Origin: Micrasema longulum
Lineage: Eukaryota; Arthropoda; Insecta; Trichoptera; Brachycentridae
Length of the DNA stretch: 64,000 nucleotides
Assembly: GCA_022494885.1 (NCBI GenBank)
Contig: JAGVSM010002795.1
Location: forward strand, 124,001 to 188,000
Direction of reading: 5' to 3'
Each line of letters opens with the position of its first letter. The first letter of the stretch is position 1. Shown here in pieces: positions 23,201 through 33,261 of this stretch. The position numbers and the translations under genes were made by a program. Below the pieces are notes generated by a model that saw only the letters and a list, made by a program, of their open reading frames with translations, did no database searches and was not told where the DNA came from.

Positions 23201-24677
23201 AATAGCAATACCCTTAAAACTCTCTTATGTTCCCTAGTTCGCCCACACCTAGAGTATTCCTCTGTTAACTGGTATCCATATTATGAAGTTCACATCAAAA
23301 GTATTGAATCAGTTCAACGTCGATTTTTAAGAAAGATAGGCTGAAGGTTGGGCTCATCCAGAGACCAATATACGTATAATGAGTTCAAAACTATCTTAAA
23401 TATATCTTCTTTTCAAGACCGTCGAAATAAAGCCGACCTTCTAGTCCTATTTAAAATTCTCAACTCACTCTTTGATGCGCCTGAACTACTGAGCTCAGTG
23501 AAATTAAATATCCCAACTAGAAACCTCAGACAAAACTTACTCTTTCATACCGATAACCATAGAAATAACTATGGTTTTCATTCCCCTATGCCCAGAATTC
23601 TAAGGTCTGCCAACAAACATACCAGTCTTGATTTCTTTGATAACAAATTGTGAACTCGAGATAAAGTCGGTTGGTTTTCAATCGACTGCATTCGTATTGG
23701 TGGTTCAAGAATGCTGTCACTTGTCAAAGTACGGAAGTCATTAAAGACGAATGAGTCCAGCGTAAGGTCCCTGGGCGTTTAATGTATAAAAAATGTATTA
23801 CCTTATTCATATTATTATGTCCTTATGTGTGATCTAATACTCGTAATAACAATGTAGGTACATGTACATGTTTTTTCAGGGCCAGACCGCTAAATTTCAG
23901 AGGAACATTCCTTATGGTAATCTTTTAAAAAAATCTTAACAAAAATGTTCCAAACAGTGATTTAAAAAAAATAATATGATCTCAAAATGTAGTAAATCTG
24001 TAATTTCTCGGACAAGCAGTTCCTCCACAAATCCCTACCCCTCTCCTACCCAGCCGCTTCACTGGTCCGCGTCTGGTGCGTATTGCTTCGTTGGTCAAAT
24101 ACGTTTTTATGACAATTTTTTTTGTTGGGGAGGGGATGCTAGTCCGAGAAATTAAAGATTTACTCCATTTTTAGATTATAACAAAAATAATTAAAAATTA
24201 AAATGACTTTTTGGAAAAAAATTCCTAGGATTTTTTTAAAGCTTACTGTGAGGATTATTACTTTGAAGTTTCGCGGTCTGGCCCTAATAAAACCACGTAT
24301 TTAATTTATAAATTATTTAGCACATATTTCTTAGCTTTCTGCACTGAGTAATCTCGCTTTTGCAACTTTCAGCTTCTGATTCCGACGTAAAGCTCAGAGT
24401 GGATCTGCCTGTGGTGTCGAGCTCCGAATGCGCCACCACCTACAGAAGAAGCGGAGTGACCCTTTCGTCCAGCCAGTTGTGCGCTGGAGGACGAGAGGGA
24501 AAGGACTCCTGCAGAGGGGATTCCGGTGGGCCGCTCATGGTCCTGGAAAACAACAACTGGTACGTGTCGGGCATCGTCAGCTTCGGCCCGACTCCGTGCG
24601 GAATGAAGAAATGGCCCGGCATATACACCGACGTTTTAAAATACAGCTCGTGGATTTCGAGAAATATTTTGGAGTAA
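14261..24677 (+). CDS. CLIP-domain serine protease (gene 1), trypsin-like, 7 exons
   Basis: Secreted protease zymogen, probably acting in a haemolymph cascade (prophenoloxidase or Toll activation; inferred from family). Exons: 14261-14330, 17257-17420, 18741-18918, 20812-20917, 21628-21815, 22967-23071, 24373-24677; all introns are GT-AG and phases join (1,0,1,2,1,1), giving 371 aa. Residues 1-23 are a hydrophobic signal peptide. The CLIP domain has six Cys at 29, 39, 45, 70, 80, 81. A Pro-rich linker (95-100) leads to Cys108 and the activation site K115|ITGG. The catalytic triad is His160 (TAAHC), Asp222 (HDIALI) and Ser321 (GDSGGP). Asp315, six residues before the Ser, and Gly at the pocket wall (FGPTPCG) predict cleavage after Arg/Lys. 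Single CLIP plus Lys activation fits clade CLIP-B. The exon 2 donor (GTTATT) is weak, but the PK|VCC join matches gene 2. No upstream in-frame Met competes with the start. Introns hold SINE, LINE and hAT debris. Confidence 0.93.
14665..14830 (+). mobile_element. SINE C in intron 1 of gene 1
   Basis: GTCGTTGTTCCGTGGCTAGT head, B box (GAGGTTCAAACC), CTCTACCACAACTTGAT and AACTTGTTGAAAATGGCC match the family C copies at 12437 and 36744. The tail is degenerate. Confidence 0.75.
15636..15700. mobile_element. Foldback family E arm fragment
   Basis: AACCCTGTAAATGCC, CTTCTATATTCC and TTTTCCTTCTCTGTTGCAAC correspond to one E arm. The rest of the element is missing; it abuts a LINE tail. Confidence 0.55.
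15720..16080 (+). mobile_element. LINE 3' UTR interrupted by SINE B
   Basis: GGGCTCTTGGCCTCAAAGAGTTT at 15757-15781 and GGGATACGTTATTATTTTTTTG after 16050 are the two halves of the tail seen intact at 11190-11315. A reversed SINE B occupies 15797-16043. Confidence 0.65.
15797..16043 (-). mobile_element. tRNA-derived SINE, family B, full-length
   Basis: The minus strand reads GGCCTCATGGTGTAATGGTC (A box) and TCGGGTTCGATTC (B box), then the family body to TGCACCAGTAGGTGCGG. This is the most complete B copy in the window, in intron 1 of gene 1. A second reversed copy is at 42473-42702. Confidence 0.85.
16600..16730. repeat. Penelope-type terminal repeat fragment
   Basis: ACGTCTCGAAACCGGTGAAC, TCGGTAAGTGGTT and CCACAAAGTTAATGCTTTG match 61960-62090. 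The first part corresponds to the 3' half of a hammerhead-like core; the 5' half is absent here. Confidence 0.45.
17050..17135. mobile_element. Foldback family E fragment
   Basis: GGCAGAATGGTG, CAAGCCGATGACAGATCATAAG and a TTTTAACAG end resemble a decayed E arm. Confidence 0.4.
17505..17640 (-). mobile_element. LINE 3' end fragment (TTATTCATTC family), copy 2
   Basis: Aligns with 7000-7120. It lies about 85 bases downstream of the exon 2 donor of gene 1, so the intron start has been invaded. The minus orientation is judged from the T-rich left edge. Confidence 0.55.
18135..18720 (+). pseudogene. LINE RT C-terminal remnant in intron 2 of gene 1
   Basis: Translates with breaks as [15 protein letters not shown], then [12 protein letters not shown], then [15 protein letters not shown] and [16 protein letters not shown]: the region after the RT core of Jockey/CR1-like elements. 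A 3' UTR and AAATAAATAAATA end at about 18715. Frameshifts and stops are present. Confidence 0.7.
19000..19720 (+). pseudogene. LINE RT C-terminal remnant in intron 3 of gene 1
   Basis: [17 protein letters not shown] and [14 protein letters not shown] match the thumb region of insect non-LTR RTs. Downstream [13 protein letters not shown] and [13 protein letters not shown] are the C-terminal tail, with stops between. A related scrap lies at 62850-63430. Confidence 0.65.
19830..20700 (+). pseudogene. LINE RT C-terminal remnant, family with GCAGGCCCTAC tail, copy 1
   Basis: [20 protein letters not shown] is followed after stops by a C-terminal frame that at nucleotide level matches 25865-26745. 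The 3' UTR includes TGGATGGCAGGCCCTACTATG and ends in AATAAAATAAAA. It lies in intron 3, just before gene 1 exon 4. Confidence 0.7.
20918..21627. other. Intron 4 of gene 1
   Basis: No repeat or gene could be recognised. A 136-aa frame on the opposite strand (21422-21832) overlaps exon 5 and is a shadow. Confidence 0.4.
22290..22640 (+). pseudogene. hAT-type transposase remnant in intron 5 of gene 1
   Basis: A plus-strand frame from 22291 to 22628 contains [51 protein letters not shown], a TAA at 22507, then LAIFIREVD and [15 protein letters not shown]. This is the order and wording of the hAT transposases related to GTF2IRD2/ZBED proteins (D-S-D catalytic region). Only about 110 residues of a usual 600 or more are present, and one in-frame stop breaks it. 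The 178-aa frame on the other strand is a shadow. Confidence 0.75.
23085..23700 (+). pseudogene. LINE RT C-terminal remnant at exon 6 donor of gene 1
   Basis: [47 protein letters not shown] and [11 protein letters not shown], a stop, then [20 protein letters not shown] match the minus-strand copy at 52289-52984 almost residue for residue. The homology begins only about 20-30 bases after the exon 6 splice donor (23072). Confidence 0.8.
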
Positions 24678-24748
24678 CGATCCCTGCCAGACAATATGTC
24701 AAACGATAATCAACTGTTTGGCAATCCTCATTACAAATTTATGATGGG

Positions 24749-24754
24749 AAATAA
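24749..24754 (+). terminator. AATAAA polyadenylation signal of gene 1
   Basis: A canonical AATAAA lies 72 bases after the gene 1 stop codon, with a short 3' UTR between and a T/G-rich stretch downstream. It is the first such signal after the coding region. Confidence 0.6.
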
Positions 24755-25079
24755 AACAGGAGTTCAAGTTGTAATTAATTGTATCTGCTCAAAATACTTC
24801 TCTTTTGTTGCCTTATTTTCAGATCTTTTGTACTTACACTTTTTATGATGCTTTTAAACATATTAAATCCGTTATTTGAACCACCAAAATATATGTTTTT
24901 GTAGCTCAATCTACTGCGGTTAAATTATCTTCCTGATAAATATGAATAAATAACATTTGTTTAGTATAAAACTGCATTTATCGATATTATTCCAGGCCGA
25001 TTACCTTTCTTTCCCATTCTTCCCTTGACCCATACTAATGGGGCCTACCCTAACATCGAGATAGAACATTTGAAATTGT

Positions 25080-25640
25080 AACATTATTTATTTATAAATT
25101 AATTTATACGCCCTACGGGCTTTTACATTGATTAGAAATACATTCAAGGGCAGCAGTGAAACATAAGTATCTACATTTAGTTAAAATTAAAGATAACATA
25201 AGAAAAACTAAAAGATACCATTATAAGTAAAAATAAGCAAATTTACCAACATACATCTATGGGTATATAGAGAGATATTTAATATATTTACATATAAAAA
25301 CATACACACATACATACACATGCATATCCACACACACACACACACACATATACATCTCTTCAATCGTGTCTCATGTCTGAGGATGGTGATTACGCCTGAC
25401 TCCAGGCAGGGCTCGTCTGTGGACTGTTTCCCTCCATCTGGAACGGTCTTGTGCTCTTCTATAGGCATTCGTCAGTGATGATTCTGATAATTCAGTGACT
25501 GTGCCACTTCATCTTGTCGGTTGACGTCTACATGACCTTGTCCCTTTGGCACTTCCCAGGAGAATAGTTCTCTCCAAACTATCAGAGTTCCCCCTGGAAA
25601 TATGCCCAAAATACTGCAGAATTATTTTCTCGCACATGGA
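25080..25640 (-). mobile_element. LINE 3' end fragment with GCCC/GGGC hairpin, and (CA)n
   Basis: On the minus strand an AAAGCCCGTAGGGCGTATAAA motif precedes an A/T-rich tail (near 25090-25125), as in the LINE tails at 45540 and 52140. A (CA)n microsatellite lies at 25327-25348 within a wider ACATACACAC tract. The DNA on to 25640 is unassigned. Confidence 0.45.
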
Positions 25641-25864
25641 TGTTAGTCTTTCTTTATTCACATGCATATACATACACATAAGTATTTACATCATTATAGA
25701 GAAACATTTAAAAAAAAACAATATTGAGAAATTTTATACAGATTAATTTATAACCTTATGATAAACAAAATTGTATGTTTTTTGAACAATGTTTTGACAT
25801 TACTTCACATGGCATAAGATTTCTTGGAATCGTTGGGCTTCGTTACGTAAGTTCACTATGATTA

Positions 25865-26750
25865 TTATATGACACGGGCATACAAAATGACTGGATTTAT
25901 CATGCGGCTGTGTAAATCTTTTAAAAATTTAGGTTCATTTATACTACTTTACATAACATACGTACGCCCCCATCTTGAATATTGCACTGCTATCTGGTCT
26001 CCTGTTTATAAATTAAATATTAATAGAATCGAGAATGTTCAAAAAAATTCCTGAAAAAACTAGAATACAAATTTCATTTGCATTTTCCAAATTATTTAGC
26101 TTCATTAAAATTTTATAACCTTGTTTCATTAGCACACAGAAGAGAAATGTTTGATCAGATCCTGCTTTATAAAATTGTCAATAATAAATTCGATTCCCCG
26201 GAACTCATTAATCTACTTGCTTACCGTGTCCCCTCCAGGCCAACTAGACTCTCTGATATTTTCTATATTCGTAAATTTAAAACTAATCATCGGAAACATT
26301 CTACAATCCCTCGTATATGTGAAACATTTAACAAAAAATTTAATAGTCTTGATATATTTAACACTCCATACAATATCAGAAGAGAATTAATAGGCTTGAT
26401 TCATGCTCTTCATTCATAATTCGTTTAATCATTAAATCAAATGCAATTTTCCACTCTCACTTTCCTTCAATCATCCTTTACCGCTCCTTATCAATTTCCT
26501 TCTTTTTCTTTCCACTATCTCCTTGTTTTGTCCATATTTATCTTATTTTAATATATAGTATATTTATTATTTATATAGTTTAAACTTCAAGGCGTCGTCG
26601 CTTAATTACAGTATTATTTAGTGAATACATATAATTGGATGGCAGGCCCTACTATGTATACATTTTATATATATATATTTTTTTTAATATTCATTTAACC
26701 TGTACATCTGTTTGTATTCGAAATAAATAAAATAAAATAAAATAAAAATG
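25865..26750 (+). pseudogene. LINE RT C-terminal remnant, GCAGGCCCTAC family, copy 2
   Basis: Frame 1 gives MRLCKSFKNLGSFILLYITY, then [20 protein letters not shown] frame change follows and [34 protein letters not shown] and PRICETFNKKFNSLDIF complete the C-terminus. The 3' UTR and (AAAAT)n tail end near 26748. The copy is cleaner than 19830-20700 but has a stop and a frameshift. Confidence 0.75.
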
Positions 26751-26859
26751 ATAATCATCATGAACTTTCATCATTCAGTGCGCCAATATTGAAAACATCA
26801 TCAAAGCATTAAAGGTAGGTCCATTCCCGTGCTCCTTTTCATTATTCAAATACTCCAAC

Positions 26860-27680
26860 CATAGAATTAAGAATAGTCCAGAATCCGCACACGCGCATTA
26901 AACAGAAGGCGAATAAACTACTCTTAAAGAAGTAGTTTTACATTTTGACCTATTAGTTTCTTTGTAGACGTCGCTCAGTACGCAACTCCCGATTTGAATT
27001 CAACTATGCCGTGTTGTGTCGTTTTAAAGTGTACAAATGCTGCTGGGATCAACAAGAAACAGGATGGGACCACATTTCATGTGTAAGTACTAAATGCCTG
27101 TGTAAGTAGCAAATGCATTCCTCAAAAATTGTATTATTTTTCCACCTGTCAGATTGTCAAAGAAAACAAAATGGACATTTTGTTAGTGTTGCCAGGATAG
27201 TAAAAAATTTAATGCTACTTTGCCTCATCTAATGAGAGAATCCACGAAAATTGGACCTCTTGGATTAAACAACGCTGTGATAGACATTTGGCCGATATTA
27301 TCTTTAAAACGTCAAATATTATTTACAATGATATAAAAATATCTGTTTTATGTAAAATAAAATTTGTTTTGTATTTTTAGTTCAAAGTTCATTAACTCAA
27401 TTACTCATATTAAATGATCCTTAACTTATCTACCCTGCTGTGTCAATCAATGTTTCCGGGTTTACAATAACATTTTGAAGAAATTCAATATGGCTTTTTT
27501 TTAAAAATATAATTAAGTTGCATTTGTGTTATGATTATACTTTTCGCGATCTGGCAACATTACGCGGTGACTTCACGCATGCGCGCGGCGTAAGTTGGGC
27601 AAAGTGGGGTTTTTTTTTAACACAGTCCGATGTATTCAAATATGATTCTACGATCCTTCTGGACTTTTCTTAATTCTATG
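26860..27680 (+). mobile_element. P-element-like transposon, internally deleted (821 bp)
   Basis: Terminal inverted repeats: the left end CATAGAATTAAGAATAGTCC and the complement of the right end, CATAGAATTAAGAAAAGTCC, agree at 23 of 24 positions counting the next four bases. An exact 8-bp duplication ACTCCAAC flanks both sides (26852-26859, 27681-27688). Inside, a THAP zinc-finger exon starts 146 bases from the left end. CA-ended inverted repeats, 8-bp duplication and an N-terminal THAP domain are the combination known from P transposons. The catalytic part of the transposase is absent. A second right end is at 55885-56172. Confidence 0.82.
27006..27380 (+). pseudogene. THAP-domain N-terminus of a P-like transposase
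   Basis: The first exon (27006-27082) reads MPCCVVLKCTN..DGTTFHV and runs into a strong GTAAGT donor in phase 2. From 27219 a frame reads FASSNERIHENW, WIKQRCDRHLADIIF and stops at 27378. Joined by a 135-bp intron, the C2CH ligands would be Cys4, Cys9, then Cys and His as C-x2-H about 36 residues later. That is within the THAP range, and the F-H-x-F and N-W landmarks are in place. The bases before 27218 are TA instead of AG, so the acceptor is decayed or the join differs. THAP domains bind transposon ends in P elements. Confidence 0.65.
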
Positions 27681-27689
27681 ACTCCAACT

Positions 27690-28380
27690 TTGCACAAACA
27701 ATAAATATTTTTTGTTTGTACATTTACAGTCCGCTTTTCGTTAACAAAATTATCTTATTTTTAATGATTATTAGTATTGTCATATTATAAGAACACAAAA
27801 TGTTATTTTTAACACAAACACTATATTTATATTTGGATGGTGTTATTAAAAAATGTGTTAAGCCACATACTCAAACTGAGATAATTGATGTTTAACATTA
27901 GGCGCATTTAAAAAAAATACTATTATGCCCTCAGAGTAATAAAGCGCCAAGCTATAGAGGAGCTCAAACGTAGGAAAACCATTATATGACTATTGGGTAT
28001 TAAGTTAGCTACAGTTCGCAGCAAAATAATGGGCCGTACTCAGGTCGAGAATTGCCAAAAGGATATCAATTTGCATTGTAAATACTTTTAAATATTTATT
28101 TTTATTTTATTTATTCATATTTTTCGCTTACAAACTATAAATTAATAATAAAAATAATGTGACCTCACTGGGGTTTCCCGTGCCGAGGACACTTAACAAT
28201 TTAGTTTTTTTTATTACATTTGAGAATAAACAAAGAAGACTCACTTAAAAAACATTTCATGCACCTATGTGGAACATTTCGAATTATTCCTTATAACGAA
28301 GTGATTACAACCTTATTATTTTTTTTTATTCTCATATTTGGTATAATATTACTATTCCTAACTGAAAAGGTCATCTTGAT
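27690..28380. other. Non-genic DNA before the LINE
   Basis: No gene. From about 28085 (TTTATTTTTATTTTATTTATTC) to 28380 the DNA may be LINE 5' leader or an older reversed LINE tail; it cannot be assigned from sequence alone. Confidence 0.3.
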
Positions 28381-30760
28381 TTCTTCTCAATTTTTTGTTC
28401 TACACTATTATTTTGTATCTCAAAGGGCACGACTCTAAAATTATATTACCAAAATGTTCGTGGACTACGAACTAAAACTAATCTTCTTTTCAACTCAATT
28501 TTAAATAATGAATATGATGTGATAGTACTGACAGAAACATGGCTATGCAGTAGCATCAGCAACCGAGAAATATTTGATGATAGGTATACCGTTTTTAGGA
28601 GAGATAGAAATTATGCAGAAACAGGTCAAAAATTTGGTGGCGGCGTGATTATAGCTGTCCGAAAGATTCTTTTACCAGACAGTCATTTAAATTGGTCAAC
28701 TATAAATGAAGATTTATGGGTTTCAATTCCAACTTATTCCAAACATAATATATTCATATGTTCTACATACTTACCCCACTGTCGTTATCATCTTGAAGAT
28801 ATAAAACGCCACTTTGAGAACGTTTCTAGTATTATGTACAAATATCCTGATGATTTATTCATTCTACTAGGAGACTATAATGTACCTAATATAAATTGGA
28901 AATCTAATTCTGAGGTTAATTACCTTTCTCCGTGTGAATTTAACGATTCACTTAGCACTAATTTAATTGATAAAATAAACTTTTTGAATCTCAAGCAATT
29001 TAATTCCCAAAATAATAGTAATAATCGCATACTTGATCTCATTTTAAGTAACAGTGACCTGTGCAATGTAATAACCTGCGACGATCCTCTCGTTACAGAA
29101 GATGTTCATCACAAATCACTTTGTATTGATATCACTGCAAGAATAGAATCAAATGACGCAAAAAGTGGTTCTAGACTTAAATTTTCATATCATTCGGCAA
29201 ATTATATAGCAATAAATGAACTACTCTCGGAAGTAAATTGGAACGATAAATTTGAGGGACTAGATATAGAAAAAGCGACATCAGTATTTTACTCCATACT
29301 TAATGATGCAGTGACTTTATTTGTACCAACTAAGACGGTGAAATCTTGTGAAAAATTTCCAAATTGGTATTCCGCATCACTAATAAAAATAATAAATGAA
29401 AAACTTAAATACCATAAAAAATGGAAAACTTATAAAAACCTTGCAGACTATAAAACATTTTCTCTTCTCCGTTCACGCCAGAAACAAGAAGCCAAAAATT
29501 GTTTTGACCAATACATTGATCAAACTGAATTAGCTATTCAGAAAAATCCTAAACAATTTTGGTCATTCGTTAAATCGAAAAAATCGCTAAGTTATTATCC
29601 AACTGAAATGTTTCTTCATGATACAAAGAGTGATAACGTGCAAAGCAGTTGCGAGTTATTTTCTACCTTCTTTCAGTCTGTTTTTATTAATAACGACATT
29701 GATTTACCTATTGTGGACTCTAAAAATGTCATTGACATTCAAACTGTAACATTTAATTCTAAATTAGTTCTTAAATATTTAAATGATCTAGATCCTTCAA
29801 AAGGAGCAGGACCTGACGGATTTCCTACGTTTTTCATAAAAAGATGTGCAACGCAATTGGCATGTCCGTTGTCATATCTTTATAACCTATCATTAAAAGA
29901 AGGTAAATTTCCAATGTGCTGGAAGAAATCTCACGTGACTCCTGTCCATAAAACTGGTGATCTACACAATATTGAAAATTATAGACCCATATCTAAAATT
30001 TCAATTTTTAGCAAATTAATGGAAAAAATCATCACTGAACAAATTTCTCCAGCGGTGAAGCACTTCATTGATCTAAACCAACACGGTTTCTTTAAAATGC
30101 GAAATGTTTCTACTAATCTTGCTGAATTTACAGACAGGGTTCTAAACGTAATGGGCAGCCGACATCAGGTCGACGCTCAGTATACAGATTTTAGCAAGGC
30201 TTTTGATAAAATCAGTCACAAAATCCTTCTTCACAAATTAAAATGTTATGGCTTTCACGGTAATCTACTACGTTGGATTGAATCTTATTTAAAGTATCGC
30301 CTCCAATCAGTTGCACTATTAAACTATCAGTCTTCATTTAAACAATGCTATTCCGGTGTACCCCAGGGATCCCACTTGGGTCCATTATTGTTTATTCTTT
30401 ATATTAATGATATGGGTAACGTCTTTAAATTTTCCGAATACAAAATATTTGCCGATGACACAAAAATATACAAGAAAGTTACTTCCCTACAAGATTGTCT
30501 TGATATGCAAGAAGATCTTGAAAACTTCTCTACTTACTGTGTAAATAATCAGCTCATATTAAATTTCAAAAACAACTTTCATTTATGTTTTCTTTTTCCT
30601 TCTCTTTTTTATACTTTCATAATTAACATTAGATTCAATTGCTTTTTAATATGGAAACTTCACTGGTCCATTAGAATTAAGTCCAATTGTGTAAAATATT
30701 AAACTTTGTAACTGTACTGTATGTTTCCTGAATAAAAGAAAATAAAAGAAAATAAAAAAA
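28381..30760 (+). mobile_element. Non-LTR retrotransposon (LINE), endonuclease plus RT, 3' deleted
   Basis: One long open frame runs from upstream of 28432 to 30702. The apurinic endonuclease domain opens with LKLYYQNVRGLRTKTNLL and VIVLTETWL and includes LLGDYNVPNINWKS. A linker leads to the RT fingers (GPDGFPTFFIKRC, YRPISKISIFSKLMEKII), palm A (YTDFSKAFDKI), PQGSHLGPLLFILYINDM and the catalytic FADDTKIY (near 30450). After NNQLILNFKN the frame jumps directly into the 3' UTR (from about 30580), so the RT thumb and C-terminal region are missing. The end is a poly(A)-type (AATAAAAGAA)n. The family is Jockey/CR1-like. A truncated relative of the 3' UTR lies at 4945-5110. Confidence 0.88.
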
Positions 30761-31009
30761 TAAAAAAATTAACAAATATTCCGACAGTTTTAAAAACAAG
30801 GTATTTATATACATCTATATTATTTATATTACAAAACACACAATGAAAACCTGTGTATTTATTCTTGCAGGGTTATTCCAATTTATTTTCTATAATTCAC
30901 TTATATTTATTTTATAAAACTGAAAATACATGTGTGTGTTCATTTTTTTATTCATTTTATTTACAATATACTTATGCTACATTTATTGAGACATAAAGCC
31001 CAACTCCAT

Positions 31010-31160
31010 GGAATCAAAGTTCTGTGTTGAGTTTGTTTGTTTGTCCGTCACATCTCCGAAACGGCGAGTCGTAGCGGCCTGAAATTTGGACACGTCATTT
31101 TAGATGCGATTTTAAGGTTAACATTGCTATTTTCGAGTAGAATCGACCTCTACTCGATAA
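31010..31160. repeat. Degenerate insect repeat (GTCCGTCACATCTCCGAAAC)
   Basis: The phrase TTTGTCCGTCACATCTCCGA and GCCTGAAATTTGG is of the kind that recurs in many insect repeats. Limits are uncertain. Confidence 0.35.
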
Positions 31161-31483
31161 AAACTCAAACTTTATATGGATGCCTAGTGCGGCCCAGACA
31201 TATTTCCAGTAATAAACTGTCATTATTAACAGTAAACATACTTTAATTCACAAATGTATACCCTAAATTGAGAAAAAATAGTATCTGAAGTAAATATGTT
31301 GATAGAAGGAAAGTTTCTAAGCAGCATAATACACGTGTCGGGACAATAAACGCCAAAAGTCAATGTAAATCATGGGAAAATATTTGGAATTTACTTGTGA
31401 AAACTGACTCCTTTAACACCTTTGACGCTCCTACTGCTCCAACCAAACATACTGCAATCCACCATAGTCGATTTTCAATTATT

Positions 31484-31730
31484 ATTTATTTATTTTAAAG
31501 AAGCAATCAGTCGACAATGATATAATAACATTTTTTTAACAAAGATAGACCACCGAAGTTGCTAGATAAAAATCATACATGTTATAAAATTGTGTTACAA
31601 CAAAAGGATGTGTTTATGTGTATTTGTATGAGAGTAAGTGTAGATGTGTGTTTATGTGTATAAGTGTGGGAGTAAGTGTTCAGGTGTGTGTAAGTATAAA
31701 CATTTTTAAATAGTAAGTGGGATATTATAA
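31484..31730 (-). repeat. Repeat J, copy 1
   Basis: Reads as the complement of 62097-62350: TATTTTAAAGAAGCAATC, CGACAATGATATAATAAC, AAGGATGTGTTTATGTGTAT, TGTGGGAGTAAGTGTTCAG. An AAATAAATAAATAA end on the J minus strand suggests a LINE tail. The TG-rich part mimics a microsatellite. Confidence 0.6.
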
Positions 31731-32479
31731 CGAAAATATCCAAGTTTTTACAAACAAAGCCAACCACAGCGACAAAAGTATCTGATTAACCACTATGCGT
31801 ATGTTGTCAAACAAAACAAAATGGCCGCCAATTTGTTGCTAGCCAACATCGCTTGCGTTCTATGAAACATAGTGATATGGCTTCTCTATAGGTGAACGCA
31901 TTATTACTCTGAGATTATACCACTCCTGCTGACGAGTGGTATGCTTACAATTTAACAGGACTTTAATTTTAAGATTATTGTGTATATATTTATAAAAAAT
32001 ATTTTTGTTTTCAAAAAAAGCTAGCTGATATTAACGTCCTTTGGGCGTCAATTAACAAATAAAAATAGTAATAATAAACATGTCGTAATATTGTATATTA
32101 CGTTGCAACTCGGTAAATATTCCGAAAGCATTATTATTTTACCACAACTTCCGCATTGAAATATAAATTATTACTGTGAAATTATTTTTAAATTATTTTA
32201 TTTATTTATTTAATGCACACAATACACAATTACATTATATTCTAATTGATTGGATGAAGAGATGGGTACATCAAGGCTACGACAATAACACAACACACGG
32301 TTGCATCCAGGATATATTATGTAGTATTGTTATTGTTAATGTTTTCACGAGAATTTCTGTATTTTTGTACGCAGCTGCTGAATTTTATTATTTACAGAAC
32401 AATCTAATTATATAACATTCTGAAGCATTAAATTATTGTTCTGTTTCATAAAAAAACTTTCTTGAATAATGTCTTTAAA

Positions 32480-33105
32480 ATATAGCTCGATTAAATGACA
32501 GCTGCCAAACTAATGTCAGTAGTGATGGGAAATTACTGATCACTGATCATGTACTGATCAAATCGATTTTATCAGTTTTTTCATGCAAACAAGAAACTGT
32601 TTCTGAAAATTCATATTAAAACGCTAAAACAAGCCTATTATTATTAGTGTGTTTAAGACAATTATTCACAAAAAAATAAGACATTTATATTAACAAATTA
32701 CAACAGGGGTGGAGAATACCTTAAATAAGGGAATATGGATGTTCAAACATAGGAAAAATGGTGAATGTTACACAGTGTGTAAAGTGGCCACTTAAACCAG
32801 CCAACGACAGGTCATAAGCCCTGTAAATGTCTAGACTTCCATATTCCCTTATTTAAAATATTCTCCATCCCTGTTGTAATTTGTTAATCTTAATGACTAC
32901 CGAGGGGGTGAAATCCAGTCTTTTGTCTACGAACATTTGGACAAACTCAAATATTGTTATAAGACATTTATACTTTTTTTCATGAACAACATCGAATAAA
33001 TTGTTTTTTTATTCGATCAATTTACATCGATCTATTTGCCACATCTCTAACATTTTTGCAAAATGATGTAACCTTGTAAGAACGTCGTTAATAATTTAGA
33101 TTTAT
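32480..33105 (+). repeat. Repeat R, copy 1, split by a foldback element
   Basis: Aligns with the complement of 56530-56870 (ACTGATCACTGATC, TTAAAACGC, GTTGTTCATG complement, TAACATTTTTGCAAAATGATG, AACGTCGTTAATAAT). A family E foldback element lies at 32690-32960. An unoccupied form is at 56530-56870. Confidence 0.65.
32690..32960. mobile_element. Foldback MITE family E inside repeat R
   Basis: One arm begins TTAACAAATTACAACAGGGG; the inverted arm ends near 32885, then the family tail (GAAATCCAGTC, ACATTTGGACAAACTCAAA, ATTGTTAT). AAGACATTTATA flanks both sides (32678-32689, 32961-32972); 9 or more bases of it are the target duplication, the exact length depending on where the element ends. 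Confidence 0.75.
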
Positions 33106-33261
33106 TTTAGTTTTAAAGCTAATTTTATTTATTTATGTTTATTTATACGTCAAGCGTTGTATATAATAAAAAAAATAACATGCCAGATACGAATGATTTT
33201 ACGTGTGTCGATATAAATCACTCCTTAGACGTCACTGCAAAGTTATGGCGTCACTTTTGCT

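Noticed and set aside
25260..25350. CRISPR-like or regulatory repeat array
   Set aside because: It is a simple ACATACACAC/(CA)n microsatellite in eukaryotic DNA.
28519..28521. GTG at 28519 as the LINE protein start
   Set aside because: The frame and endonuclease homology continue upstream to at least 28432, so this is not the true start.
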